DNA of 64,000 nt from Ailanthus altissimus (taxonomy: Eukaryota; Streptophyta; Magnoliopsida; Sapindales; Simaroubaceae): the NCBI GenBank assembly GCA_946807835.1, contig OX327686.1, positions 14,942,001 to 15,006,000 of the forward strand. The letters run 5' to 3'. The position numbers were made by a program, and so were the translations under genes. Numbering within the stretch: the stretch's first letter is position 1; the number at the start of each line of letters is the position of its first letter. The notes under the pieces were generated by a model. That model ran no database searches. It was not told where the DNA came from and was given only the letters and a program-made list of their open reading frames with translations. This document shows, piece after piece, positions 23,701 through 35,140 of this stretch.

Positions 23701-24985
23701 GGTCTGGTTGGTGTTGTTATGCAATTGGTTAGTTTTAAAGGTATAATTAATTAAGGGATGAGGATATTTTTGTTTTATAAATTTGATTTAATTTTTAATT
23801 TTATCTTACGAATTTTAGAATATTCAATTTTATTTTAGTTTGTTAAAAAGATTTTGTTAAATTTAATTAAATTTTTTTTTTTATTGTACATTGATAAATT
23901 TATCTTCAGTTATTATGTTAATTAAAAATAGCGAGTTAAATATATTATTTAATGTATACATGTCGGTAATTAATAGGCTATTAAAAATAAAAAGACACAT
24001 GACACGTTTTAATAGATTTAAAATTTTATTTTATATTAAAAAATAAATAAAATTAAAATACTAAAATCGGCAATTGTTGTCGTTGACCACCACCGGTTAC
24101 CGGATTTTGGTAACGAAAATAGAAAAATTTTTAAGGTATTGAATTTCATTTTTTTATATGTATACAATGGTAAAATTATTTTTGTCAAAAGAAAACAAGA
24201 AGATAACCAAAAAAATAGATCGACAATAAGGGAATGCATGCACCAAAAGGTGCGCGCCATCGTGGAATGGTGGAGTAGTGGCGTGCACCACCCCCACCAT
24301 TAAATAGATCAACGGTCGCTTTGTCCAATGGTAAGGGTGGTGCACGCCACCACCCTGCTGTTTGAAGCGCGATCGCGGGGCCATGGTGGTTGTTGGCGGC
24401 CATCACTATTCGCCATCTAACGGTAGTGCGGTGGCGTGCACCGCTCCTATCGTTGGACAGATCGACCGTCGATCTGTCCAATGGTGGGGCGGTGCATGCC
24501 ACCGCCCTATCATTCGAGCGTAAACGGCAGTGGCTGCTGCCTCCCACAGTATTTTGTTTCTACTTTTAGCACATTTACGATACTCCGTTGATCAAGAAAA
24601 TTCTACCATTGCGTAAATCACAAAATTTTGAATCTAATAATGTTAATTTTGAGTCGAATTATAATTGGTCACTGGCAGTCAATCGGCTACTAACAACCGA
24701 GGGACTGCTATTTTTTTATTTATTTTATTATTTAAGTGACAAATCAATAATTGACACATGAATATTTTGTGTTAGGCCATTTTAAAATTTTATGTAAAGT
24801 AACTGTTTTACATTTTCAATGTTAAAATTAACGAAATCTTTTTAACGAATTAAAATAAAATTAATTTTTTTTAAAATTTGTGAGATAAAATTTAAAATTA
24901 AATTAAACTAATTGAACAAAAATATTCTTATCTCATTAATTAAATTGTTTCTTAGAAACTAGCCGTCAAACTGCAGGAATTTTAT
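23701..24985. mobile_element. Foldback / long-TIR element with GC-rich palindromic core
   Basis: The arm at about 23731-23875 matches the reverse complement of about 24825-24960; shared blocks include ATATTTTTGTT, TTTAATTTTATCT and GTTAAAAAGATTT. The middle (24240-24545) is strikingly GC-rich in an AT-rich setting and holds two hairpins: 24279-24349 and 24430-24505, both built on GTGGCGTGCACC and its complement. No transposase frame is present; the minus-strand frames at 24154-24547 follow the palindromes. This fits a non-autonomous Mutator-like or foldback element. Exact ends and target duplication were not resolved. Confidence 0.65.
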
Positions 24986-25560
24986 ATCCTAAAATCAATA
25001 TCAAACGATTTGTGGTTCAATTTCAACAAACAAGACCTTTAGGTCAATTATGATTTGTGGTTGGAGCCAGAACTATGTATGTGTTTCAGTTTTTGTTTGT
25101 CAAATTTGAAGGAGCTAGAGATTTGTAGCTATACAATGATAGAGAGGGACGCCCAGATCATCGGTCCAACCGCACGAGAGAAAACGCCCTGGAATCCGAA
25201 GTGGCATTTGAGTAAATAAGTTCGTACATGGGAGGACACATCAGGTAGAAGAGAAATCAATTCTTCTTTCGACAGAAAAGTCCTTCACAAATGCCCGGAG
25301 TTGCTCCCTGTGACTTGCCTAACCTTAAGTCACGCTTGGTCTTAATCGTGGCGTTTCGAAGGCCATGTGATATGAAGTGCAGGATCCGTGAAAAACCTAG
25401 TTAGTACACATTATGCTCCAAAACGATGTCCTTGACATTATCGACGGAGGCAAGATGCGAACGCTTCCATCTAAAGGAAGCTTCTCTGGGCTCTTCCCGA
25501 GTTCTGTCGGTGCACGGGATTCCTAACACGGAATCCCAGCTCAAAGATTCATTTCGACAA
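24986..25560. other. Intergenic region upstream of the Alfin-like gene
   Basis: Mixed composition, noticeably less AT-rich from about 25140 onward. No coding frame, repeat or motif was recognised. Confidence 0.4.
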
Positions 25561-25579
25561 AAAAGTTGACATAACAGGA

Positions 25580-25856
25580 CACGTGTACTGCAGGTTCCCG
25601 ATCTGACATATCACAGCAACGTGATGATCAAATTGCATCCTTTTCCCGATCTTACTCAATATCCTCTCCCGGATCCTTCCTATCAACCGAAATCCAGTTC
25701 CGTTACCTCTGCCTCTCTACGACCATTTAACAGCCACCGGCTTTATGTGAGAAATTCATACCAAAGGATGCATGACACGTGGTCATCCACGTCAGACTAA
25801 GACATCTTTTCTCATTTATTTATTTATTTACTTTTCCCTCCTCCGTATAAAATAAA
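25580..25856 (+). promoter_or_regulatory. Promoter region of the Alfin-like gene (G-boxes and TATA)
   Basis: CACGTG occurs at 25580-25585 and 25776-25781, the second inside GACACGTGG, followed by CCACGTCA at 25787-25794. These are core motifs of abscisic-acid-responsive and bZIP-bound elements. TATAAAATAAA begins at 25846, about 170 bases before the start codon. Motifs are seen directly; ABA or stress response is inferred. Confidence 0.5.
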
Positions 25857-26014
25857 ATTCACCCCAATCTCTCTTTCCGTCTGCTGTTGCTGCTACTGAG
25901 ATGCCTGTTACCCTTTAGATTTCCGAATTATCCACTCGCTTTGTATTTTTTTTTTTCTATTTAATCTCCGAGATTTCTCGATAGTGTCGAGCGTTGAAGT
26001 GTTACTGTACGGAG

Positions 26015-29000
26015 ATGGATGGAGGAACTCAGTACAATCCACGAACAGTGGAGGAGGTTTTCAGAGATTTTAAGGGCCGTAGAACCGGCATGATTAAGGC
26101 TCTCACAACTGGTCCGTTTTATTTACTTCTTTCTCCAGCAATTTTAAATTTTTACTTCATTGAAAAAACTGCTTTTTTCCTTTTAATTACGATTTAAGGG
26201 TACAGGACTTAGGGTTTTTGTGTGTTTTTTTTTGGTTTAATTGCCGTGCTAATGCTAATTTTTACTGAATTTCTTTTTTTTTTTTTTTCAGATGTTGAAG
26301 AGTTTTATCAGCAGTGCGATCCCGGTTAGGGTTCTTTCTTATTTCTCTCTTTCCCATTTTTAACTCTTCTGCTTAAATTTGTACATGTGTCGTTTGATTT
26401 TTGTTTGAATTGTAACTTGTCGGTTTTCATTGGTTAGCTTGTGTACGTATGAAGCTTCTTCATGGCTTTATAATTTAGTTCGTAAATTGTATTTTACATT
26501 CTCCTTTTTTTTTTCGTTCTGAAGTCACTGTTCTTTTGACTACCAATGTTGACGGTGTGAATTAAACTTATCAAACAAGAATTGCTGAGCCCACTTTCTG
26601 GGGAACTTAGATTGACTAGGCGCACCAACAAGATGCTGTCACTGCATAATAAGATAATGCTTTTAGAACAAATTGCATTGTCAAAAACTGTTTCTAGCTG
26701 CACAACCCTCCTTAGTTGGATGACAAGATGTGCACCTCTCCTACTCTAAAGTGGGGATTAAATTCTTCGCGGCGTCATTTTCCTTTAAATAAAAAAGTTA
26801 ACAATTAAAAAAGAAATGTTTCTAGATCAGCAGGGTGTTCATTTTTTCATGTTAACTATTTCATGCTGTAATTGTTATTTACTTTCCATCAGTTATACAA
26901 GTCTAAGTTTTTGAAATCTCAAGGCATTAACCACCATAATCTCTACATATTTACTCTGTCCAAGTCTTCATTTTTTTTATACATACATTTGGGTACTTGA
27001 ATGCAAATTAGTTTTCTGAAGTGTTTTTGCATTATGAGATAAGATGTTATGTTATATGAAGAAGAAGTTCAACAACTGTTCTTCACATTTGTATTTGACT
27101 GACTGTTACTTATTTCAGAGAAGGAGAACCTTTGCCTGTATGGATTCCCTAATGAACAATGGGAAGTTAATTTACCTGCTGAAGAAGTTCCTCCAGAGCT
27201 TCCAGAGCCTGCACTAGGTATTAACTTTGCCAGAGATGGGATGCAGGAAAAGGACTGGTTGTCTCTGGTGGCTGTTCACAGTGATGCATGGTTACTTGCG
27301 GTGGCTTTCTATTTTGGTGCCAGATTTGGCTTTGATAAAACTGACAGGTGTTAGTATTTCCCTCCCCACTTACTTCTGTATTAGGGTCCCAAATTGTGTT
27401 TATGAATGTTTCATTATGTTCTATAATCCAAGAAAAATAAGGTAGTTGAAGACAGTTCCTTTAAATTTGGGTTTAACTGCAAACTGTGTAAATCAGTTTT
27501 AGTTTGTGAAGAGATCGATTAAATATGTCTCCTGATTTCATTTCATTTAGGAGTGCTGTTAAAACTATTATTTAATAAATTGTTAGAAAACATTTTAGTT
27601 TCACTAGTCTTCAACAAGCGATAAAGATTCCTTTTTTCATACAGAAAATTCTCTAGTTTTTAGTAGTCATAAATGTCTTGATCTTCTACTTATTGTGCTT
27701 TCAACATTTTCCATCAAATAATATATGTGCCTTGTCTTGGATTTTGAACTTTTATTCGTCTGAAATTATTTTATTCTTTTTTATTAGTTTTAAGTTGTGG
27801 ATTGTATAAAAATTTATGAACTGTTTAAAATAGCTTATACATTTTTTCTGAAATTTCTTTTTTGGTTGAATAGAAAAGAAACAATAATAAAATTTGAGTA
27901 TATGCTGAATTTCTGTAACTTATCTTGTGCGCCAATCTGTTGGATCTTGTGAGCTATGCAATATGTATGGTAGTGAAATGTTATCTTGACGTTTAGTGTT
28001 TAATCTGCTATGAATAAACTGTAATTATTTGTGCAGGAAATGTCTCTTCACTATGATTAATGATCTCCCAACTATATTTGAGGTTGTGACTGGAAGTGCA
28101 AAGAAACAGACAAAGGAGAAGGCAGCGGTTTCAAATCACAGCAGCAACAAATCCAAGTCAAGCTCAAAAGGGGTAAAAGAATCATAATTTTTCCTTTTTC
28201 TTTTTCTGACTAGTTAAATAAAACAAATCTTTATTATTATTGTTGTTGTTGTGGCCTAATTAGGACCAATTTCCTGGTGTAATGATGAATATCTTTGGTC
28301 AAAAGGTACAAGAGTGTAGATTGACTCTCGGGAATGTCTGCATTTGGAATTTTCCTCGACTTGAGAATCTCTTATTGTGTTGACTTTCAGTTTCTAAACT
28401 ATTTACTATAAGTTACTGTTTTAGTGGTATTTAACACGCTTTTTCCAGTTTGCTTTTTGAGAGAATACTGAGAATAGAACCTGCTTCAGTGTTATATGCT
28501 ACCCACTCCTTCAAACAGTGTCATCATACCTTTCGTTACAAGAGCGACTTGTTTTAATGTAGTAAGCTGGTTTATGGGCTGTAAATGAACTGCATTTGAC
28601 TTGGATTGAATGACGTACAACAAAAAGAAACTCTAATGATGAAAGAAAACATAATGATAGCCTTGTCATATAAGGAAGACATCCAAGACCTTCATGGAAT
28701 AATTACTATTCAATTTGATGTGTCAGTTATAATAGACAAATGTGGTTGTGTTATCAGTGGTAACTAGTATATTTAGATTTACTTTTTGTTCTAGTGCAGG
28801 CATTATGGTAATTTATAGACCCTGACATTTTCATACGAAGATGTATCAACATACTCTAGCATTTACTGACCACATTTGTTATCCTATTACCCAAGAGTCT
28901 TATCTAACAGATCTAATTGTATCCCTTTTATATTTGATAGAGGGTTGGAGATCCTTAGTAAGCAACAAGAAAGGAACACAGGTACTGTCAGGGGACCAGT

Positions 29001-29483
29001 AAAGTTCAAGAAGCAGTTGTGTCAGAAAATGGTTTCCATTTTCTTGATTAAATTTTATTTCAGTGCTAATTTCCAGTGTCATGATTGTTTTCTGTGACTT
29101 CCTATTATTACTTAATCCGATTGATAGATTTAGGATTAATTGCCCATCCTTTTCAGATTTATCATCACAATTTCAAGTCTTTGTTGCATTACTATATTTT
29201 TTATGGTAAATGACAACAGCGATCTTCTGAATCTGGCAAATATTCGAAGAGCGTACAGCCAAAGGATGAGGACGATGGACTGGACGAAGAGGATGATGAA
29301 GAGCATGGAGAGACCTTATGTGGAGCATGTGGAGAGAACTATGCAGCAGACGAGTTCTGGATTTGTTGTGATATTTGTGAGAAGTGGTTCCACGGAAAGT
29401 GTGTGAAAATTACTCCAGCCAGGGCTGAACACATCAAGCAATACAAATGCCCCTCGTGCAGCAACAAGAGAGCAAGGCCTTGA
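26015..29483 (+). CDS. AL: Alfin-like PHD-finger protein
   Basis: Predicted exons are 26015-26111, 26292-26324, 27119-27347, 28037-28172 and 29220-29483; 759 bases, 252 residues, the family's usual size. The start [16 protein letters not shown] is the typical Alfin N terminus; an earlier in-frame ATG at 25994 would add seven residues and is less likely. The Alfin domain covers about residues 5-135 ([27 protein letters not shown]). A Ser/Lys/acidic linker follows. The C-terminal PHD finger (about 197-248) has the Cys4-His-Cys3 pattern in [24 protein letters not shown] and YKCPSC. Family members read methylated Lys4 of histone H3 in the nucleus and act in seed, root and stress programmes. Everything needed for function appears intact. 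Confidence 0.93.
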
Positions 29484-29945
29484 ACCAAAGAGGTGGAGGT
29501 TCATCTCTTGTAAAGTTGTCATGCACAATTCAGTTAGCTAATCATTTAGTTGGTCAGATTTTCTGTATCATGTCATGCCATGTTGGCCAGCTTAATGTAT
29601 CCGAGCACTTCTAGTAGACTGTCATTTGGATATGTTAGTGTTGACAGTTTGCAGGTTCTAAACAGTTGTCATCTTCTATTTGGTTCTGAATTTGAACGAT
29701 GGATATGTATTTCCATTGTCTAGGAATTCATCTCCTTCACCGATTCATCCTCCTAAACTTTGCCAGCATTATAGTTGTGGCTGGTTAGATGGTCATTTGC
29801 TCACAGTTAGTCAAAGCATTAATTCCTTATTTTACTCTTTTTCTTTTCACTTTTGGGTTTTAAGTAGCTGCTTCCACTCCATTTCCAATCAAAGGTGTGA
29901 GAAATTGTTGTTGAAGTCCTTGAATGGAGTATAATATATATATAT
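29484..29945 (+). other. 3' untranslated region and flank of the Alfin-like gene
   Basis: Pyrimidine-rich sequence without further exons. A TA microsatellite at 29931-29950 marks the border of the AT-rich foldback element. Confidence 0.4.
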
Positions 29946-29949
29946 ATAC

Positions 29950-31205
29950 TTATTTTTTTATACAATTTTTGACATAATTTTTTAATTATTAAATTAATTT
30001 TCATTCAATAATTGAAATTAATAGTTATAAATTATTTAATTACTAGCGAACTCTACCATAATCATAATAATATAATTTTTTTCTTCTCTTTTAATTTTCT
30101 TTTTCATCTCATTTAATTTATTTTTTCTCCCTTGTAATATTTTCCTCATTATTTTTTTAAATGTGTTTTATTCTTTGTTTTTAATATCATTTTTCCAAAA
30201 TTATTAATTTTCTTTTCTTTCATTAATTTGTAAATTTATTTAAATGTGTTTTAAAATTACTATTATAAACAAGAATAAAACGTATAATGTAGCAACTCTG
30301 GTCAAGATTGTCAACATGAAGAGAATATAGAGAGGAACTCTCTAGACAAGTGATGAAATAATGATGATAATAAACTACTTTCTGAATTTCTAGAAATACT
30401 TTTTGTTTCGGAGGAAGTTATTGAACGTACAATTTTCTGCCGTCGATTTAATAAAATGAATTTATCTTATATACAAACTATGAATAAGGAAAAGGGTGAG
30501 ATGCATAATAATACTAAGTTGTTTTAGGATATGTTGTTCAATATAAATCAAATTAAAGTTTTAAGTAAATTAATGTTCCTAAAAATCAATTTACATGAAT
30601 AAGGATACATTTCACATTTAAGTAAACAGAATTTAAAATTTTAATAGTAAGATTTTTTAATAGAAAAAGGGATATGAACTCGACAAAGTGCCCTTTAAAT
30701 AATAAGTTTATTGAGTAAATAAATTCATCTCCCGGAGCAATAGTGTGATAAAAACGTGAAGCAAAATCGAACTGATCAGATAAAATCATTCAATTTCTGG
30801 TAAAACAATTATAAAAAAATCATTATTAAACTTAAAAAAAAATTGAAGGAATGATACTGAAAAAAAACAAAAACACATTTAAAAAACAATTTTTTTTTAA
30901 AAAAATAGGTCATAGATAATTTATAAAATTTATAAATTTAATTTACAAAAAAAAGAGAAAAAAGTAAAGTAGTTGTTAAAATTAATTAAAAATAATATTT
31001 GTAAACAATAAGAAAGAAAAACATTAATAAGAGAGAAAAAAGAAAAATAAAAAAAGAAAGAAGATAATACATTATTATTATGATAGGGTTCATTAATAAT
31101 TAAATAATTTTTAAAAATATAATAATTACACATTAATTTTAATTTTAACTATTAAAAAAAAAAGTGATTTAATGATAAAAAAATTATATAAAATATTATC
31201 TTAAA
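29950..31205. mobile_element. AT-rich foldback element
   Basis: About 30030-30100 pairs with the reverse complement of about 31065-31130; AAATTATTTAATTA followed by GAACYCTAYCATAATMATAAT is the clearest match. Pairing continues inward, where TTCTTCTCTTTT-type runs at 30080-30200 face AAAGAGAAAAAA-type runs at 30950-31070. No coding sequence is recognised. This fits a non-autonomous long-TIR element. Low complexity limits confidence in the exact ends. Confidence 0.45.
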
Positions 31206-31656
31206 ACAAAAGTGTCATAGATCCTACCCCATATATATAGTAAGTTAAATATATAGGTAAACATTTACTAATTTAGAAGAAAATGTATCTAAGATCAATT
31301 TCTATACAAAAAGATACTCTTATCTGTTATCAAAAGGATATTTGAGTTCTATGCCGTTTACGGCTATCACCTGGAAGAAGATGTTTTTTTTTTTTTTGAA
31401 GCAGGAAGAAGATGTTGAATTGGCTAATAGATATTCAGTTTAGTATATTTGGGGGGGAACTGGTGGCCATTAATTTATTAACCGGTTACTATATTATTAT
31501 TTTTTTTTTTAAAAAAAAAAAAGCAGACCCACTTATTTGAGCAGCTTAGTGATAAGAAAGTTATAATGTTTTTCTCCGTTAAAGTGAAGATCTTAATTTA
31601 AATTTTTTTTCATTATAAAATAATAATAAAAGTGCAAAGCCTTTTTTTGTTATTAT
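31206..31656. other. Low-complexity AT-rich spacer
   Basis: Contains homopolymer runs (T-run near 31386-31398, G-run near 31452, T/A runs at 31500-31521). No gene or repeat family was recognised. Confidence 0.4.
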
Positions 31657-32061
31657 GCGTTCCTCTTAAAAAATTTGCCTAAATCAAAATCCATACCTCT
31701 CATAATAAATTGAGAGGATGTGAACTATTCCAATAGACTAGGTTAGATTAAGAATATACTTAGGACTAAGAACTAAAGTCTAAGTCTTAATTAAGTTGCT
31801 CGAGAAATAACAAGGAGCTCCTTGGTACTTGTACTTAAAACTCAAGTAGATAGTTAAAATCTCTCGAAGCAAAAACAACCCCAAGACTAAAAATACTTGT
31901 TGAGGCCATAGCCTTAAATCTATACCAAATAAGGAAGACCCCGAGAATCACGGGATTGGAGTCAAAATCTTCATCTTGCAAGGTAAGCATGAAAGTCGTG
32001 AGATAATCAATCTAACACCCCGACCTCGCCGTCAATCACAAAATTGGAATTAAAGCCTTCA
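31657..32061 (+). mobile_element. Tat-like gypsy 5' LTR, left part (5'-truncated)
   Basis: Similar to 48700-49095 and 51250-51635 over GAGGATG(G)GAACTATYCC, ACTTAGGACTAAGAAC and GGAATTAAAGCCT blocks. The two other copies extend several hundred bases further upstream, so this one lacks its start. It is interrupted at 32061 by a gypsy insertion and resumes at 34700. Confidence 0.65.
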
Positions 32062-32714
32062 TGATGTGAACCTTACAAAGAAAAATGAGACACAACGCTC
32101 AATGAGGTTCCTTTGCCAAAGATTGTTCTAATTCAGATTTTTATATAAACAAAAACAAGAACCTTGACCCGTTATCTATAAGAGATAAGAACCAGAGGTA
32201 TAAGAAGATAGTAGACGCCACACTCAAGATAGATGAGAAGTGTGAGTGATAAGTCTAAAAGAACGCCACAAGATGAAATCTTGATAAGTTATAATAAAAG
32301 TTCTTTGAAGAACTTAACAGAAAACTCTTAACATTAATATCATCAATTCTATTTTCGTTCTCCTTCATATCTCATATATTTATAGAGATCTCTTGGGATA
32401 TCTAGCATTTATTACAGTAACTAATGACAACTTATAATTACTAATTACCAACTAATACTAATAATTTAGGTACTTGAGATTCTAGCACTTATTACAACAA
32501 TTAATGAAAATTTAAAATTACTAACTACCAACTACTACCAATAAACTAGACACTTGGAATGCTAACACTTATTACAACAATTATTAGTAACTTATAACTA
32601 CTAACAGCTATCAATATTGAGACTTCATATCATATGGGTTGTTGTTCTGTTGTTTCCCATCACACATGGATGTTCAGTGGACCTTGTGATTTTTTGGCAA
32701 CCTAGTTCTCACCA
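32062..32714 (-). repeat. 3' LTR of the 32-34.7 kb gypsy element
   Basis: Direct repeat of 34042-34694. On the minus strand it starts TGGTGAGAAC and ends GTTCACATCA. Confidence 0.88.
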
Positions 32715-32728
32715 TTCTTCTTCTCTTG
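32715..32728 (-). other. Polypurine tract of the 32-34.7 kb gypsy element
   Basis: The minus strand reads CAAGAGAAGAAGAA directly before the 3' LTR. Confidence 0.7.
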
Positions 32729-32782
32729 AAAATGATTTGTCCTCAAATCTTTATCGGACTTAAATACAACTTTCTTAAACTT

Positions 32783-33235
32783 TCAAGTGATATTTTTGAT
32801 AGCGTAGCAATCAATACACATCTTCCACAATCTATCATTCTTAGGCATAAGCAATACGGGAATGGTAGGATGATTTATACTCTTACACACGTACCTCTTC
32901 TTTATGAGCTCACATATTTGTTTTTGAAATTTTTTTGTCTCATTAGGATTACTTCTATAGGCTGTAATACTTGAAATTAATGCTCTATGTATAAAGTTGA
33001 TCTGATGCTCGATTCCCCTTATTAGTAGTAAAGCATTAGGTATCTCTTCGGGAAACACATCAATAAATTCCTTTTCATATTCTTTGATTTGCAAACTTAA
33101 TGTACACTTAGTAACCATCAACTTACCATATATTGGGTACTCCATTCCATCACTTGCATCTTCCAACGGCGGCATAAGTTTGTCATTTGACTTCTTGTTT
33201 TCAGTTTTAATAACATGATTATCGTTTAGAATCAA
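32783..33235 (-). pseudogene. Gypsy pol fragment (start of reverse transcriptase)
   Basis: The 150-codon frame contains FIDVFPEEIPNA, IRGIEHQINFI, AYRSNPNETK and PVLLMPKNDRLWKMCIDC, the well-known stretch entering the Ty3/gypsy reverse transcriptase. It ends before the catalytic YxDD block, which the internal deletion has removed. No function is expected. Confidence 0.85.
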
Positions 33236-33341
33236 TGCACTTTGATTTGGACATTAAGATGCAATATGACCTTGGCTGCCTCTCACGTTTTAGCCCTTTA
33301 TTGGTTCTGCTTGGAAATTAAAATCAATTTGCTCCTCTATT

Positions 33342-33695
33342 TTACTCCAATCCAGTTTCAAAGATGAAGCTAGAGTTTTGGCCATATCTTATGGAACTCT
33401 TCCTACTTAGTTGTTTGTCTACCTCTTCTGCCATATTCAACAATCTATCCCAAGCATCTTCATTAATGCCATCATCATTTATGGTAGCACGCCTATCTTG
33501 AATTTGCAATTTAGAAACTCTAGGTATCTGCACCATTTGTGTACTAGATTCAAGTTTATCTATTCGTTTATGAACTTGTTCCATCTCTACTTTCAACATT
33601 TTCCTCATCTCACCCATTAAAGCTTCTATGAAAAACTTTGAATCAACCTTTTTCGATGTAACTTCGGAAGTATTTTTGTCCTTGTTGTTTAACAT
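33342..33695 (-). pseudogene. Gypsy gag N-terminal fragment
   Basis: A 117-codon frame beginning MLNNKDKN and rich in charged, coiled-coil-like sequence (MGEMRKMLKVEMEQVHKRID). Its place just after the primer site identifies it as the N-terminal part of gag. No capsid domain or zinc knuckle remains. Confidence 0.6.
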
Positions 33696-34027
33696 GTTTT
33701 CTACAAAAGAAAGTTAGAAAAATAAAAAGAACCTCACACACTCCTTTACCTGTTTCATTTAAAGAATGATTCACTAAACTTTTACTTGTGTTTTCACTCT
33801 TTTTTTTTAAAATTTAGAAAAGTAAATCTGGAATCAATGGAATCGATTTTTTTATTATTTATATGTAATAACATAACTTAAAGAATTAGATTAAATAACA
33901 GATAAAAAGAAACAAGAAATTTGATATAGGCTATAGATTTTTTTAAGACTAAAATAAAGTTGCTGATTTAAAAGAAAGAACAATCAATGAAAATTAAAAG
34001 GATAGTTCAAACCTAATTAGAGCTTTA

Positions 34028-34039
34028 GCTCTGATACCA
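34028..34039 (-). other. Primer binding site (initiator Met tRNA)
   Basis: The plus strand GCTCTGATACCA is the exact complement of TGGTATCAGAGC, two bases from the LTR at 34042. Confidence 0.9.
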
Positions 34040-34041
34040 AA

Positions 34042-34694
34042 TGATGTGAACCTCACAAATAAAAGTGAGACCTGACGCTCAATGAGGTTTCTTTGCCAAG
34101 GATCGTTCTAATTCAGATTTTTATATAAACAAAAATAAAAATCTTGACCCATTATCTATAGGAGATAAAAACCAGAGGTATAAGAAAATAGTAGACACCA
34201 CACTCAAGATAGATGAGACGTGTGGGTGATAAGTCTAAAAGAACGCCACAAGATAAAATCTTGATAAGTTCTAATAAAAGTTCTTTGAAGAACTTAAGAG
34301 AAAACTCTTAACATTAATATCATCAATTCTATTTTTGTTCTCCCTCATCTCTCATATATTTACAGAGACGTTTTGAGATATCTAGCATTTATTACAACAA
34401 CTAATAACAACTTATAACTACTAACTATCAATTAATACCAATAATTTAGGCACTTGAGATTCTAACACTTATTATAACAATTAATAAAAACTTAAAACTA
34501 CTAATTACAAACTACTACTAATAAACTAGGCACTTAGAATGCTAACACTTATTACAACAATTAATAGTAACTTATAACTAGTAACAACTATCAATTTTGA
34601 GACTTCATATCACATGAGCTGTTGTTCTGTTGTTTCCCATCACACATGGATGTTCAATGGACCTTGTGATTTTTTGGCTATCTAGTTCTCATCA
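34042..34694 (-). repeat. 5' LTR of the 32-34.7 kb gypsy element
   Basis: The same length as its partner at 32062-32714, and followed by the CTTCA duplication. Confidence 0.88.
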
Positions 34695-34699
34695 CTTCA

Positions 34700-35112
34700 T
34701 CTTACAACCTAATCGCGAAAGTCTTAAGATAATTAATCTAATTACCTTAAAATCGTCATCAATCATGATAAACGTAACCAAATATCTTACCCATGGTTCT
34801 CGGGACGAAGCGACAATGATTAATTATAAAAGAGATAACCTTATTGTGGCTAAAGGTAATGTTCTTTCTTAAGAAACTCTTTAGACTAATCACATCCCAC
34901 ACTCTATCCTCCCAATGACTTGAGCATCAGAGGATTGTTACCAAAACAACCACCAGCTTGGCCTTAGCGTTGTTGTTTTCTTTACTACAAAAAAGTTAAA
35001 GTTCACTAAGCGTAGACTTATTTTTTGCACAACCTTGTAGCATAGGCCCAAGTTTGTTCACTCAAAAATAAACATAAAACTTATTGGCTCAGAGAAATAA
35101 TTTTTTTAGTCA
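34700..35112 (+). mobile_element. Tat-like gypsy 5' LTR, right part
   Basis: This continues the LTR interrupted at 32061 and matches 49098-49345 and 51640-52062 (GATATCTTGCC, ACTTTTTAAA, CTTGGCCTTAGCG-type blocks). It ends near AGTCAATA, where copy 3 ends GGTCAACA. Confidence 0.65.
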
Positions 35113-35119
35113 ATAATAT

Positions 35120-35140
35120 TTAGCATCATCTGTGGAAACA
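35120..35140 (+). other. Degenerate Tat-type primer binding site
   Basis: TTAGCATCATCTGTGGAAAC resembles the Arg-tRNA type site (TGGCGCCGTCTGTGGGAA) used by Tat-lineage gypsy elements and lies just after the LTR end. Confidence 0.6.

Larger units (their letters stand above)
32057..34699 (-). mobile_element. Gypsy deletion derivative with complete LTRs and target duplication
   Basis: LTRs lie at 32062-32714 and 34042-34694, both 653 bp, with TGATGTGAAC at one edge. CTTCA is duplicated at 32057-32061 and 34695-34699. The initiator-Met primer site is 34028-34039 on the minus strand, and a polypurine tract abuts the low-coordinate LTR. The 1.3-kb interior keeps a gag N-terminal piece and the start of pol, then skips straight to the polypurine tract. 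About eight mismatches appear in the first 60 LTR bases, so the insertion is old. It lies inside the Tat-like LTR. Confidence 0.9.

Noticed and set aside
24154..24547. Three overlapping minus-strand open frames as a possible small gene
   Set aside because: They follow the GC-rich palindromes; the peptides repeat the palindrome in different frames and show no domain.
34028..34039. tRNA-like sequence (GCTCTGATACCA) and the similar site at 19300
   Set aside because: Only the 12-base 3' complement of initiator Met tRNA is present, next to LTRs. These are primer binding sites, not tRNA genes.
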